Assembly: GCF_001894945.1 (NCBI RefSeq)
Contig: NZ_BCXE01000025.1
Span: 62,001-126,000 of the forward strand
Source: Rhodococcus ruber NBRC 15591
GTDB lineage: Bacteria; Actinomycetota; Actinomycetes; Mycobacteriales; Mycobacteriaceae
Direction of reading: 5' to 3'
Length of the DNA stretch: 64,000 nt
Shown in pieces: positions 16,873 to 25,524 of the stretch (position 1 is the stretch's first letter; every line of letters begins with the position of its first letter). Under the pieces are notes generated by a model. The model did not search any database, was not told the DNA's origin, and saw only the letters and a list, made by a program, of their open reading frames with translations. Position numbers and translations under genes: made by a program.

Positions 16873-18846
16873 ATGACCATCGTGGAGCATCCCCGGGCCC
16901 GACACTCGGGCATCGACCTGACCCACCTCGACGAGCGCACCCGAGCGCAGGACGATCTGTTCGAGCACGTCAACGGCCGCTGGCTCGCCGAACACGAGAT
17001 CCCCGCCGATCGTGCCCTCGACGGCGCATTCCGCACCCTGTTCGACAAGGCCGAGGTCGACGTCCGCACCCTCATCGAGGAGGCGGCCGCGTCCTCGGCC
17101 GAGCCGGGCACCGACGCGCAGCGCATCGGTGACCTGTACGCCAGCTTCATGGACACCGAGACCGTCGAGGCGGCGGGCCTGGACCCGATCGCCGGCGAAC
17201 TGGCCGCCGTGGCGGACGCCGCGGACCGGAACGCGCTCGCGGCGGTGCTCGGCCGGTTGCAGCGCGTCGGGATCGGCGGCGCCGTCGGGCACTACGTGGA
17301 CACCGACGCGAAGAACTCGGCGCGCTACCTGATGCACACGACGCAGTCCGGTCTGGGCCTGCCCGACGAGTCGTACTACCGCGAGGACGGTCACGCCGAG
17401 ATCCGGGCACAGTACGTCGCGCACATCGGGCGCATGTTCGAGCTCGCCGGCATCGGGTACGACCCGCAGCGGGTGCTCGACCTCGAGACCCGCCTGGCGG
17501 CCGGGCACTGGGACGTGGTCAAGCGGCGCGACGCCGACCTGTCCTACAACCTGGTGACGTTCGAGGCGCTGACGTCCGAGCGACCCGGTTTCGACTGGCG
17601 CGGCTGGATCGGCGCGCTCGGGGCCACCGAGGAACAGTGGGCCGAGATCGTGGTCCGCCAACCGGGCTTTCTCGACACGTTCGCGCAGCTGTGGGCCGAG
17701 GCGGCCCTCGACGACTGGAAGGCCTGGGCCACCTGGCGGGTCCTGCACTCCCGCGCGCCGTACCTCACCGAGAAGCTCGTCGACGAGAACTTCGCGTTCT
17801 ACGGCCGCACCCTCACCGGGGCGCAGGAGATCCGCGACCGGTGGAAGCGCGGCGTGGCGCTCGTCCAGGATCTGCTCGGCGAGGCTGTCGGCAAGCTGTA
17901 CGTCGAACGGCACTTCCCGGCCGAGGCCAAAGACCGCATGCAGCAGCTCGTCGCCAACCTGCAGGAGGCGTACCGGCGCAGCATCGCCGAGCTCGAATGG
18001 ATGAGCCCGCAGACCCGTGAGGCGGCGCTGCGCAAGCTGGAGAAGTTCACGCCGAAGATCGGCTACCCCGACAAGTGGCGCGACTACTCGGCCGTGACCG
18101 TCGCCGCGGACGACCTGGTCGGCAACTACCGCAGCGGCTACGCCGCCGAGTACGACCGTGACCTGGCCAAGCTCGGCGGCCCGGTGGACCGCGACGAGTG
18201 GTTCATGACACCGCAGACCGTGAACGCCTACTACAACCCGGGCATGAACGAGATCGTGTTCCCCGCCGCGATCCTGCAACCGCCGTTCTTCGATCTGCAT
18301 GCCGACGACGCCGCCAACTACGGCGGGATCGGGGCCGTCATCGGGCACGAGATCGGGCACGGCTTCGACGATCAGGGCGCCAAGTACGACGGCGACGGCA
18401 ATCTCGAGAACTGGTGGACCGACGACGATCGCACCGAGTTCGGTAAGCGCACCGCGGCACTGATCGCGCAGTACGACGAGTTCGAACCGAAGGGACTCGC
18501 CGGGCACCGCGTCAACGGCAGCTTCACCATCGGCGAGAACATCGGCGATCTCGGCGGGCTGTCCATCGCGCTGAAGGCGTACGAGATCGCGCTCGACGGA
18601 GCCGAACCGCCCGTGATCGACGGCCTCACGGGCCTGCAGCGGGTGTTCTTCGGCTGGGCGCAGGTGTGGCGGACCAAGGTCCGCGACGAGGAGGCGCTGC
18701 GCCGGCTCGCCGTGGACCCGCACTCCCCGCCGGAGTTCCGCTGCAACGGGGTGGTGCGCAACATCGACGCCTTCTACGAGGCGTTCGACGTGCACCCCGG
18801 CGACGAGTTGTATCTCGACCCGGCGCAGCGCGTGCGGATCTGGTGA
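16873..18846 (+). CDS. zmp1: M13-family zinc metallopeptidase, Zmp1-like
   Basis: 657 residues. ATG 16873 (MTIVEHP) has AAGGA at 8-base spacing; two earlier in-frame ATGs do not. Zinc site HEIGH lies at residues 492-496 with the third ligand Glu in GENIGD at about 555. The substrate motif NAYYNP is also present, as in neprilysin-like enzymes. Length and the absence of a membrane anchor or clear signal match mycobacterial Zmp1, a 660-residue peptidase. It likely cleaves peptides, either in the cytoplasm or after non-classical export. A strong hairpin follows the stop. Confidence 0.93.
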   Translation: MTIVEHPRARHSGIDLTHLDERTRAQDDLFEHVNGRWLAEHEIPADRALDGAFRTLFDKAEVDVRTLIEEAAASSAEPGTDAQRIGDLYASFMDTETVEAAGLDPIAGELAAVADAADRNALAAVLGRLQRVGIGGAVGHYVDTDAKNSARYLMHTTQSGLGLPDESYYREDGHAEIRAQYVAHIGRMFELAGIGYDPQRVLDLETRLAAGHWDVVKRRDADLSYNLVTFEALTSERPGFDWRGWIGALGATEEQWAEIVVRQPGFLDTFAQLWAEAALDDWKAWATWRVLHSRAPYLTEKLVDENFAFYGRTLTGAQEIRDRWKRGVALVQDLLGEAVGKLYVERHFPAEAKDRMQQLVANLQEAYRRSIAELEWMSPQTREAALRKLEKFTPKIGYPDKWRDYSAVTVAADDLVGNYRSGYAAEYDRDLAKLGGPVDRDEWFMTPQTVNAYYNPGMNEIVFPAAILQPPFFDLHADDAANYGGIGAVIGHEIGHGFDDQGAKYDGDGNLENWWTDDDRTEFGKRTAALIAQYDEFEPKGLAGHRVNGSFTIGENIGDLGGLSIALKAYEIALDGAEPPVIDGLTGLQRVFFGWAQVWRTKVRDEEALRRLAVDPHSPPEFRCNGVVRNIDAFYEAFDVHPGDELYLDPAQRVRIW

Positions 18847-18848
18847 GC

Positions 18849-18897
18849 CGGACGCCGGTGCGCCGCGCCCCCCGACGGGGCGGCGTACCGGCGTCCG
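18849..18897. terminator. Bidirectional terminator hairpin
   Basis: An almost perfect 21-bp GC-rich stem with one mismatch and one bulge fills the 52-base gap between the convergent zmp1 and M23 genes. The outer arms are CGGACGCCGGT and ACCGGCGTCCG. No T-run. Confidence 0.75.
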
Positions 18898-18898
18898 A

Positions 18899-19720
18899 CT
18901 AGGAACGCGAGGACTGTGGTACGGATACCCCGCGCGAGCCGAACCAGGCCAGCGGGTCCATCTTGGCGCCGCCCGGCTGCCACACCTCGAAGTGCAGGTG
19001 CGGCCCGGTGGACTGGCCGCGGTTGCCCATCGTGGCGATCACGTCGCCCGCCCGCACCTGCTGGCCGACCGACACGAGCGACTGGTCGATGTGCCCGTAG
19101 ACGCCGATCGTGCCGTCGTCCTGCTGGATGCGCACCCATAGTCCGAAGCCGGAGGCGGGGCCGGATTCGATCACGGTGCCGTCGGTGACCGACTTGATCG
19201 GCGTGCCGATGGCGTTGGCGATGTCGATGCCGTTGTGCGCCGTTCCCCAGCGGGGCCCGAACCCGGAGGTCAGCGCCCCGATGGTGGGGAAGACGGCACT
19301 CGGGCGGCTCGCGAGTTCCTGCGCGATCCGCTCGGCTTCCTCCCGGGCGAGGCGCTCGGCTTCACGCCGGCGCTCCTCGGCCTCCGCGGCGAGGCGGGCG
19401 GTCTCGCGCTCGGCGGCGCGCTGCAACTGGTCGACGTACCGGTCGGTGCCGGCGTCCGGGAATTGCAGCACCTGCGGTGCGGTCGAGAGCCCGACGGTCG
19501 GCTGCTGCCGTTCGGGGGCGGCCTCGGCCCGGGGCTGCCCGGGGGCGGCCTGGGCCGCGGCGCTGCCGGCCGCGAGCACGGCGCCGACCGCCAGGGGAAT
19601 GGTCAGCAATCGACGCGCGGGCCCGGTCCGGGTCGAGCGTCGGTGTGCCCCACGCCGAGGCGCTGCGGGTTCGAGTGTTTCGCTGAAGTTGTCACCATCG
19701 GGGCGGGCGTACGGGGCCAA
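18899..19720 (-). CDS. M23-family peptidoglycan endopeptidase
   Basis: 273 residues from TTG 19720 (GAGGA upstream). After a basic N-terminus, a hydrophobic segment LLTIPLAVGAVLAAGSAAAQA at about 38-58 acts as a signal or anchor. A charged coiled coil (about 95-135, rich in EAERLAREEAERIA) leads into the LytM domain with zinc ligands HNGID and GPHLHFEVW. GDGTVIESG-like strands are typical. The protein probably cleaves peptidoglycan cross-links or activates a hydrolase at the envelope. The start codon is unusual and should be treated as tentative. Confidence 0.9.
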   Translation of the reverse strand: MAPYARPDGDNFSETLEPAAPRRGAHRRSTRTGPARRLLTIPLAVGAVLAAGSAAAQAAPGQPRAEAAPERQQPTVGLSTAPQVLQFPDAGTDRYVDQLQRAAERETARLAAEAEERRREAERLAREEAERIAQELASRPSAVFPTIGALTSGFGPRWGTAHNGIDIANAIGTPIKSVTDGTVIESGPASGFGLWVRIQQDDGTIGVYGHIDQSLVSVGQQVRAGDVIATMGNRGQSTGPHLHFEVWQPGGAKMDPLAWFGSRGVSVPQSSRS

Positions 19721-19745
19721 ACTGCTGTCCTCGACGTTCGAGTAG

Positions 19746-19761
19746 TCCGTTCAATAACGGA
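19746..19761. promoter_or_regulatory. Short inverted repeat upstream of the M23 gene
   Basis: TCCGTT-CAAT-AACGGA is a 6-bp-arm inverted repeat 26 bases upstream of the M23 start and could be an operator or a leader hairpin. Nothing else is recognised in the 100-base gap before the insertion sequence. Confidence 0.3.
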
Positions 19762-19822
19762 TTGGTCACGGTCGAGTCACAGATTAGCGCATGCTTGCGG
19801 CTGTGGGTAGCGCCTCCTACCT

Positions 19823-19868
19823 GACCGAATGTCACATCCGGTCGGTTCAGCGGGCTGTTGCGAAATCG
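19823..19868 (+). repeat. Left terminal inverted repeat of the IS
   Basis: Starts GACCGAATGTCACATC and pairs with the right end at 21587-21632. It marks the transposase-distal (3') end of the element. Confidence 0.88.
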
Positions 19869-19937
19869 CCGAGGGTCCGCGACCGCGAACCAAAGCGCCG
19901 GTCCCGGGGCGGGGTCTCCCGCCCCGGGACCACCGCC

Positions 19938-21527
19938 TCACACAGCGGCCGGCAACCCGCCCCCACCCACCGCAGCGAGGATCTTGCCGATGTTGTGCAC
20001 CGCGGCATGAAAACTCCACTCACCACGGGCACGGACCAGTCCCCGGCCGGTGAACCGCCGAAAATTCAGATTGTGTTTGGCATGCCCGAACGGAGTCTCG
20101 GCAATGTGAGAACGCTTGCGGTAGGTGGCGATTCCCTCCTCGGTGCGCAACCGGTGGGCCATCACCTCGACCGGTGAAGCCTCGACCGGCGCCGGCCCAG
20201 ACACCGGTGTGTGCCGGGCCGCGTGTTCGAGGTGGCGGGCCTTGCCGCGGGCGATCAACCGGTCCGGTCCCGGCGCGGTGATGTTGGCTTCGGAGAAGTA
20301 CCCGGCAGCGGCCACCGCCGCCTGCATCATCGGCACGAACGTCGGCGCATCGGTGGGATTGGCCGCCACCGACACCGCCATGATCAGCCCGTCACCGCTG
20401 GTCACGGCCTGACAGTTGAACCCCTGCACCCAGCCGCCACCACGCAACGGTTGCAACCCGGACTCCGGGTCGGTGGTGTTGACCACCCGCTCGGGCCGGC
20501 CCTCGGTGTCGGCATCGGCTCGTGCCGCCGCGACCGCAGTCGCCGCCGCCGCTGCGGCGGTGGCACGAGCCAGACGTGCCCGGGCCTTGATCACCTTCGG
20601 GTCCTGCCCGGCCGGCCGGATCACCCAGCCACCGTATCGGTGGCCTTTCGCTGCCGCTTCGGCCCGCCGCTGCTCGTACCGCCGAACTTTCGCGGCATGG
20701 GCAGCCAGGGTCTTCTCCAACGCCAGTTCCGCTGCCGCGACCGCCGCCGAGGCGGGCGGGGCACCCATCGGCATCTGCCCGCCGCGGGCCTGCTCGAGAT
20801 ACAGACGGGCCGAGGTGTCCTTGTCGGCCCGGGCCTGCTCGTCGGCGGCGCGGGCAGCGTCGAGTGCGGCGATCGCCTCGCTGATCCGCGCTGCCCGTGA
20901 CCGGGGGTCGGTCAACGCCGGTGGGACCGAACCGGGACCGCGGTCGCCGTGATCGTGGGGTTCGTCTTCGGCGGCATCGGTGGCCGCATGCGCGGCCACC
21001 GCTGCCGCCGCCACTGCTCGGGCGTGGGCGGCGGCTTCGGCCCGCACCGACGATTCGGTGCGGTTGGCGCCGGCCGAGGCGTTGGAGGCGATCTTGACCG
21101 AGTCCAACGCGATGGTCTCCAGCCGGCCCAGTCCCAGGGCTGCAGCCAGCAGCAGGACCTGGGTGAACAGGTCTTCGCAGGCGGTGGCGTGGGTTTTGCG
21201 GAACCGGGCGATCGTCACGTGATCGGGGATGTCCTGGGCGCAGATCACCCGGTAGGCCACGTCCTCGGTGCACAGCCGTTCGATGCGGCGGGAGGAGCGT
21301 TCCCCGCGGGACCAGGCCCACACCAGCAAGGTGAGCAGCATGTCCGGGTGGTAGCCGGCACGGCCGGCGCCACCGGTCTTGGCGGTCCGATGGAATGCGG
21401 TGGTGTCGATCCGGTCGATGATGTCGATGACCGTCCACACGGGATGGTCGGTGCCGAGCCAGTCGCGCATGTCCGGGGGGATCCGGAACTGCTGGTCACG
21501 ATCGACGGGTCGATATCCTTTGGCCAC
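19938..21527 (-). CDS. IS1182-family DDE transposase
   Basis: 529 residues if GTG 21527 is used (VAKGYRPVDRDQQF); TTG 21530 is one codon upstream. The N-terminal DUF772-like domain contains FHRTAKTGGAGRAGYHPDMLL and DVAYRVICAQDIPDHVTIARFR. The catalytic core has ALDSVKIASNAS (first Asp, about residue 143), TTDPESG followed by GFNCQAV, and the C-terminal TEEGIATYRKRSHIAETPFGHAKHN region split here by family spacing (Glu in IAETPFG). An Ala-rich insert (about 155-330) is usual for actinobacterial members. A TAGAAT hexamer upstream of the start may be its -10 box. Confidence 0.92.
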   Translation of the reverse strand: MAKGYRPVDRDQQFRIPPDMRDWLGTDHPVWTVIDIIDRIDTTAFHRTAKTGGAGRAGYHPDMLLTLLVWAWSRGERSSRRIERLCTEDVAYRVICAQDIPDHVTIARFRKTHATACEDLFTQVLLLAAALGLGRLETIALDSVKIASNASAGANRTESSVRAEAAAHARAVAAAAVAAHAATDAAEDEPHDHGDRGPGSVPPALTDPRSRAARISEAIAALDAARAADEQARADKDTSARLYLEQARGGQMPMGAPPASAAVAAAELALEKTLAAHAAKVRRYEQRRAEAAAKGHRYGGWVIRPAGQDPKVIKARARLARATAAAAAATAVAAARADADTEGRPERVVNTTDPESGLQPLRGGGWVQGFNCQAVTSGDGLIMAVSVAANPTDAPTFVPMMQAAVAAAGYFSEANITAPGPDRLIARGKARHLEHAARHTPVSGPAPVEASPVEVMAHRLRTEEGIATYRKRSHIAETPFGHAKHNLNFRRFTGRGLVRARGEWSFHAAVHNIGKILAAVGGGGLPAAV

Positions 21528-21586
21528 CAACGGATTCTACACGAAACCGCAGGTCAGCCCCGCCGTGACATGACGGGGCCGACCCA

Positions 21587-21632
21587 CGATTCTGCAACAA
21601 CCCCTCAGACCGACGCGATGTGACATTCGGTC
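21587..21632 (-). repeat. Right terminal inverted repeat of the IS
   Basis: Reverse complement of the left end with 36 of 46 matches; the transposase promoter lies just inside it. Confidence 0.88.
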
Positions 21633-21666
21633 CACAGCGGCCGGCTCCCGCCGGGGGCCGCCTCGC

Positions 21667-22965
21667 TCAGCCGTCCGCCACCTGACGCGACGACCCGCCG
21701 TCGGAAGCCCGGGTGCGGGCCCGCTCGGCCAGCACCGTGTCCAGCCAGTCGAACATCCGCTGATCGGTGAGAGCGCGGGCGAGGGGCTGGCAGTGGAAGT
21801 TGGCGCCCTCCGCAGCGGTGAACGCGACGAGTTCCGTCACCCCCGGTAGCCCGTCCGCGAGCCGGCGGGACTGGCCGGGCCAGAACTGCTCGTCCTCCGG
21901 ATCGGTGACCAACAGCGGCGTCGTGATCGAGCCGGCGAGGTCGCCGAGCCGGTACTTCAGCACCTCGGTGAGGGTGTCGAAGTACGAGTCCATCCGACGG
22001 TAGGGGCGCGCCCGGAACCGCCAGGTGCGTTCGAGCCGGCCCGACAGCCGCATGCCGAAGGCCATGTCCCGGTCGAACTTCTCCCGGTCGCTCTTCTCGA
22101 GCAGCTCGATCATGTTCTTCGGCATGTGGGCGAGCCACGACGCGGCCACGTCGACCACACCCGGGTCGGCGATTGCGGCGGCGATCCGGTGCTCGAAGGC
22201 CAGTGCGCGCGGAACCCAGTATCCGCCCTGGCTGATCCCGTAGAGGGCGATGCGCGACCCGTCGACCTCCGGGTACCGGAGGAGGAAGTCCACGATCGGG
22301 GTGATCACCGCCTCCCAGTCGTGCCGGAACGGCACGCCGCGCTCGAACAGCATGGACTGCTGGCCCGGTCCGTCGAAGAACAGCACGTTGTAGCCGCGCG
22401 CCAGGGCGCCGGCCCCGGCGGCGGTCCACAGGCTGCTGATCGGTCCGTCGCTGCCGTTGTTCAGGATCAGCGTGGGGCGGGGCTCGCGGGTCTCCTCACC
22501 GAGCGGACGCAGCAGGTAGCCCGGCAGGAAGCCGTCCTCGTAGGGGATGTCGACCCGTTCGGCCGGGTGCGGGGTGGTCTCGACGAACCGGTCCCACGCC
22601 GCCCGATGCTGCCGGAACGTCGGCAGCAGCGGGCCGTCGTCGCCCAGCCCGTCGACAGAGTTGACCGCGGTGGCGAAATACGTTGCCGCACGCAGGTATG
22701 CACCCGCGGCACTGACCGCGTGCCCGGCCTCGGCGGAGGCGTCGGCGAGGCGTCGGACGCGAGTGCCGAGCGCAACCCAGGCGTCGAACCACTTCTCGTG
22801 GTCCTTCTCGCCCAGCGGGGCGATCGTGGCGAGCACCTCGCCGACGTCCGCCGCGCCGTGCACAGCCTGCCCGAGCAGGAAACGGACGTCGAAGTCGAAG
22901 TCCTCGTCGCGGTAGAAACCTGCCGTGAACGCCTGGTGGGGATGCGCAAAGAAGGACGCGGGCAT
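21667..22965 (-). CDS. Alpha/beta hydrolase of the FrsA/DPP-like group
   Basis: 432 residues from ATG 22965 with GAGGGAG. A helical N-terminal cap domain (residues 1 to about 150) precedes the hydrolase fold: LILNNGSDGPISSLW oxyanion region, the nucleophile elbow GISQGG, an Asp in VTDPEDEQFW and a His in GANFHCQPL. The layout resembles 2,6-dihydropseudooxynicotine hydrolase and related C-C or ester hydrolases. It lies just beyond the IS, and the 34-base gap contains no terminator, so insertion may have displaced its 3' neighbour or terminator. Confidence 0.88.
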   Translation of the reverse strand: MPASFFAHPHQAFTAGFYRDEDFDFDVRFLLGQAVHGAADVGEVLATIAPLGEKDHEKWFDAWVALGTRVRRLADASAEAGHAVSAAGAYLRAATYFATAVNSVDGLGDDGPLLPTFRQHRAAWDRFVETTPHPAERVDIPYEDGFLPGYLLRPLGEETREPRPTLILNNGSDGPISSLWTAAGAGALARGYNVLFFDGPGQQSMLFERGVPFRHDWEAVITPIVDFLLRYPEVDGSRIALYGISQGGYWVPRALAFEHRIAAAIADPGVVDVAASWLAHMPKNMIELLEKSDREKFDRDMAFGMRLSGRLERTWRFRARPYRRMDSYFDTLTEVLKYRLGDLAGSITTPLLVTDPEDEQFWPGQSRRLADGLPGVTELVAFTAAEGANFHCQPLARALTDQRMFDWLDTVLAERARTRASDGGSSRQVADG

Positions 22966-23036
22966 GTGAGCTCCCTCGGGCGGTGGCGGGGCACACCCAC
23001 CGTACGCCCGAACCGGTCGTCCGGCTCGATTTCCGG

Positions 23037-23528
23037 TCACAGGCGGTGCAGTGCGACCTCGCCCAGTGCGCCGTCGGCGACGGCGGCGGTCATGAAGGAG
23101 CAGAACGGTTGTCGCCGGCGGTCCGTCGGCGACCCCGGGTTCAGCAGCCGCAGCCCCGTGGCCGTGGTGGTGTCCCACGGGATGTGGCTGTGCCCGAACA
23201 CCAGGACGTCGGTGTCCGGATACGCCGCCGACATCCGCCGGTCGCGGCCCGCCGAGGCTCCGGTCTCGTGGACGACGGCGAAGCGCACATCCTCCAGCGT
23301 CACGCGTGCGATCTCGGGCATCCGGCCCCGCAATTCGGCACCGTCGTTGTTGCCCCAGCACGCGACCAACCGGGCCGCCCGCGCGGACAGGGCGTCGAAG
23401 AGGGCGATATCGACCCAGTCACCGGCGTGCAGCACCACATCGGCGCGGTCGACCTCCTCCCACACCCGCGCCGGCAGGTCCCGCGCGCGGACGGGGACGT
23501 GGGTGTCGGCCAGCAGCAGCAACCTCAT
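23037..23528 (-). CDS. YfcE/MJ0936-type metallophosphoesterase
   Basis: 163 residues starting MRLLLLADTH. The dinuclear metal site is complete: Asp and His of DTH (about 8-10), HAGDW, GNND, H in VHETG, and GHSHIP. Small enzymes of this class hydrolyse phosphodiesters such as bis-pNPP or 2',3'-cyclic nucleotides; physiological substrates are rarely known. A longer start at 23633 adds only low-complexity sequence. The gene is divergent from the ThDP enzyme gene, with 137 bases between starts. Confidence 0.9.
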   Translation of the reverse strand: MRLLLLADTHVPVRARDLPARVWEEVDRADVVLHAGDWVDIALFDALSARAARLVACWGNNDGAELRGRMPEIARVTLEDVRFAVVHETGASAGRDRRMSAAYPDTDVLVFGHSHIPWDTTTATGLRLLNPGSPTDRRRQPFCSFMTAAVADGALGEVALHRL

Positions 23529-23665
23529 GCGACCAGTGTGCCGCCCACCGGGACATCCGAGGTTTCGCACGGCTCCCACCGGGCACCCGGCCCCGAGTAC
23601 GCGACGAACGCATACACGACGAACGATGCCCACGGCGGACGGCGGGCACCACCGGGAGGAACACC

Positions 23666-25432
23666 ATGGCCAACGTCGCCGACGGGATTGTCGACCGGCT
23701 CCGGGCCTGGGGCGTGCACCGCGTCTTCGGTTACGCCGGAGACGGTATCGACCCCATCCTGGCCGCGCTCGACCGCGCGGGCGAGCACATCGAACTCGTC
23801 ACGGCCCGGCACGAGGAGATGGCCGCGTTCATGGCAACCGGCCACGCCAAGTACACCGGCGAGGTGGGAGTGTGCCTGGCCACCCAGGGACCGGGGGCGG
23901 TGCATCTGCTCACCGGGCTGTACGACGCCAAACTGGACGGCAAGCCGGTGGTGGCGATCGTCGGGCACGTGGTGACGACGGCCCAGGGCAGCGGCTACCA
24001 GCAGGAAGTCGCGCTGCCCACCCTGTTCAAGGACGTGTGCGCCCAGTACGTGCAGACCCTCGACACCCCCGAACAGCTCGGCGCGGTACTCGACAACGCG
24101 TTCCGCACCGCCCGGGCGACCTCGAGCCCGACGTGCGTGATCGTCCCGCACGACGTGCAGCAGGCGGGCGTCGCGGAGGACGAGCACACGCACGGCGTGG
24201 TTCCCAGCGCCGCGACGGTCGCGGTCCCGCGGGTCCTGCCCACCGACGCCGACCTCGACCGGGCCGCCGACCTGCTGAACTCCGGGCAGCGGATCGCGCT
24301 GCTCGTCGGCCAGGGCGCATACGGTGCGGCCCGGGAGATCGACGAACTCGCCGACCTGCTCGGTGCGGGGGTGACGACGTCGCTGCTCGGCAAGCCGGTG
24401 ATCGACGAGTCCCGGGACTGGGCCTGTGGCGTCATGGGGCATCTCGGAACCACCGCCGCGGCGGACCTGACGACCGGCTGCGACACCCTGCTGATCGTGG
24501 GCAGCAACGACCCGTGGACGGAGTTCTATCCCGCTCCGGGCCAGGCGCGGGCCGTGCAGATCGACATCGAAGCCCGCAACCTCGGTGCCAAGTACCCCGT
24601 CGAGGTGCCGCTCGCCGGAGACGCCCGCGAAACCCTGCATGCCCTGCTGCCGCGGCTGCACCGGACCGACCGTCCGTGGCGCCGCGATGTCGAGCAGATG
24701 GTCCGGACCTGGCGGCGGATCGCCGCCGCACGATGCGCGGAGCCCGCGGACGGGCTCGATCCGCAGGCGGTCGTCGCGGCCCTGTCCGATCACCTCCCAC
24801 CCGACACCCAGGTGGCCGTGGATGTCGGCTCGGTCGTGTACTGGTACGCCCGGTTCCTGCGACTGCCACCGGGGGTGCCGGCACACCTGTCGAGCACCCT
24901 CGCCTCGATGGGGTCCGCGATGCCGTACGGGCTGGCCGCCAAGCTCGCCCACCCGGATCGCCCGGTGGTCGCGCTGGCCGGGGACGGCGCCATGCAGATG
25001 AACGGCATCTCGGAGCTCATCACTCTCGCCCACCGCTGGCGTGACTGGGCCGATCCCCGCTTCGCCGTCCTCGTCCTCGACAACGGCGACCTCACCGAGG
25101 TGTCCTGGGAGCAGCGGGAAATGGAGGGCGACGCCCGCATCCCCGCCTCGCAGACCGTCCCGCCGTTCCCCTACGCCGACTACGCCCGCCTGCTCGGTCT
25201 CGAAGGCATCCGGGTCGATCGGCCCGAGGACGTCGACGAGGCATGGCGCACCGCCCTGACCGCCGACCGTCCGGTGCTGATCCAGGCGGTCGTCGACCCG
25301 GCCACCCCGCTGCTGCCACCGCGTGCCTCCGCCGACAAGGTCAAGACGATGCTCGACGCCCTCGAGCGGGAGGGCGCCCACACGGCCGCACAGCGGCTGC
25401 GCCGGCAGCGCGAGCAGGAAACAGCGAACTGA
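23666..25432 (+). CDS. ThDP-dependent enzyme of the pyruvate oxidase/quinone dehydrogenase type
   Basis: 588 residues from ATG 23666 with GGGAGGA. The pyrimidine domain holds the activating Glu50 in ARHEEMAAF, a central Rossmann-like FAD or cofactor domain spans about 190-340, and the pyrophosphate domain carries GDG at 439-441 with the Mg-binding LDNGDL instead of NN. Sequence order and C-terminal length resemble pyruvate:quinone dehydrogenase (PoxB) and related acetolactate-type enzymes. Decarboxylation of pyruvate to acetate with electrons to the quinone pool is likely; another 2-oxoacid is possible. Its stop abuts a 24-bp tandem array. Confidence 0.85.
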   Translation: MANVADGIVDRLRAWGVHRVFGYAGDGIDPILAALDRAGEHIELVTARHEEMAAFMATGHAKYTGEVGVCLATQGPGAVHLLTGLYDAKLDGKPVVAIVGHVVTTAQGSGYQQEVALPTLFKDVCAQYVQTLDTPEQLGAVLDNAFRTARATSSPTCVIVPHDVQQAGVAEDEHTHGVVPSAATVAVPRVLPTDADLDRAADLLNSGQRIALLVGQGAYGAAREIDELADLLGAGVTTSLLGKPVIDESRDWACGVMGHLGTTAAADLTTGCDTLLIVGSNDPWTEFYPAPGQARAVQIDIEARNLGAKYPVEVPLAGDARETLHALLPRLHRTDRPWRRDVEQMVRTWRRIAAARCAEPADGLDPQAVVAALSDHLPPDTQVAVDVGSVVYWYARFLRLPPGVPAHLSSTLASMGSAMPYGLAAKLAHPDRPVVALAGDGAMQMNGISELITLAHRWRDWADPRFAVLVLDNGDLTEVSWEQREMEGDARIPASQTVPPFPYADYARLLGLEGIRVDRPEDVDEAWRTALTADRPVLIQAVVDPATPLLPPRASADKVKTMLDALEREGAHTAAQRLRRQREQETAN

Positions 25433-25524
25433 CCTCGGCGGTCGGACGAGGTTCCACCTCGGCGGTCGGACGAGGTTCCACCTCGGCGGTCAGACGAGGT
25501 TCCACCTCGGCGGTCAGACGAGAT
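25433..25524. repeat. 24-bp tandem repeat filling a convergent intergenic gap
   Basis: Units at 25433-25456, 25457-25480, 25481-25504 and a partial one at 25505-25524 differ by one or two bases. The array starts directly after the stop of the ThDP enzyme (25432) and its last unit contains the stop of the convergent hydrolase (25514-25516). The 81 bases between the two genes are therefore nothing but repeat. Each unit has ACCTCG/CGAGGT arms able to form a small hairpin, so it may act as terminator. Confidence 0.92.

Larger units (their letters stand above)
19823..21632 (-). mobile_element. Complete IS1182-type insertion sequence, 1810 bp
   Basis: A single intact transposase gene is bounded by 46-base imperfect terminal inverted repeats (36 of 46 identical, outermost 16 perfect). 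The element sits between the divergent control region of the M23 gene and a leftward hydrolase gene. No target duplication is obvious from the flanks (CTCCTACCT on the left, CACAGCGG on the right). Because frame and termini are intact it may still be mobile. Confidence 0.88.

Noticed and set aside
22126-25044. 972-codon frame on the plus strand
   Set aside because: Antisense or out-of-frame reading of the hydrolase, phosphoesterase and ThDP enzyme genes; no coherent domains.
543-25524. CRISPR array suspected at the 24-bp repeats
   Set aside because: Units follow directly without variable spacers and no cas genes are in the window; these are plain tandem repeats.
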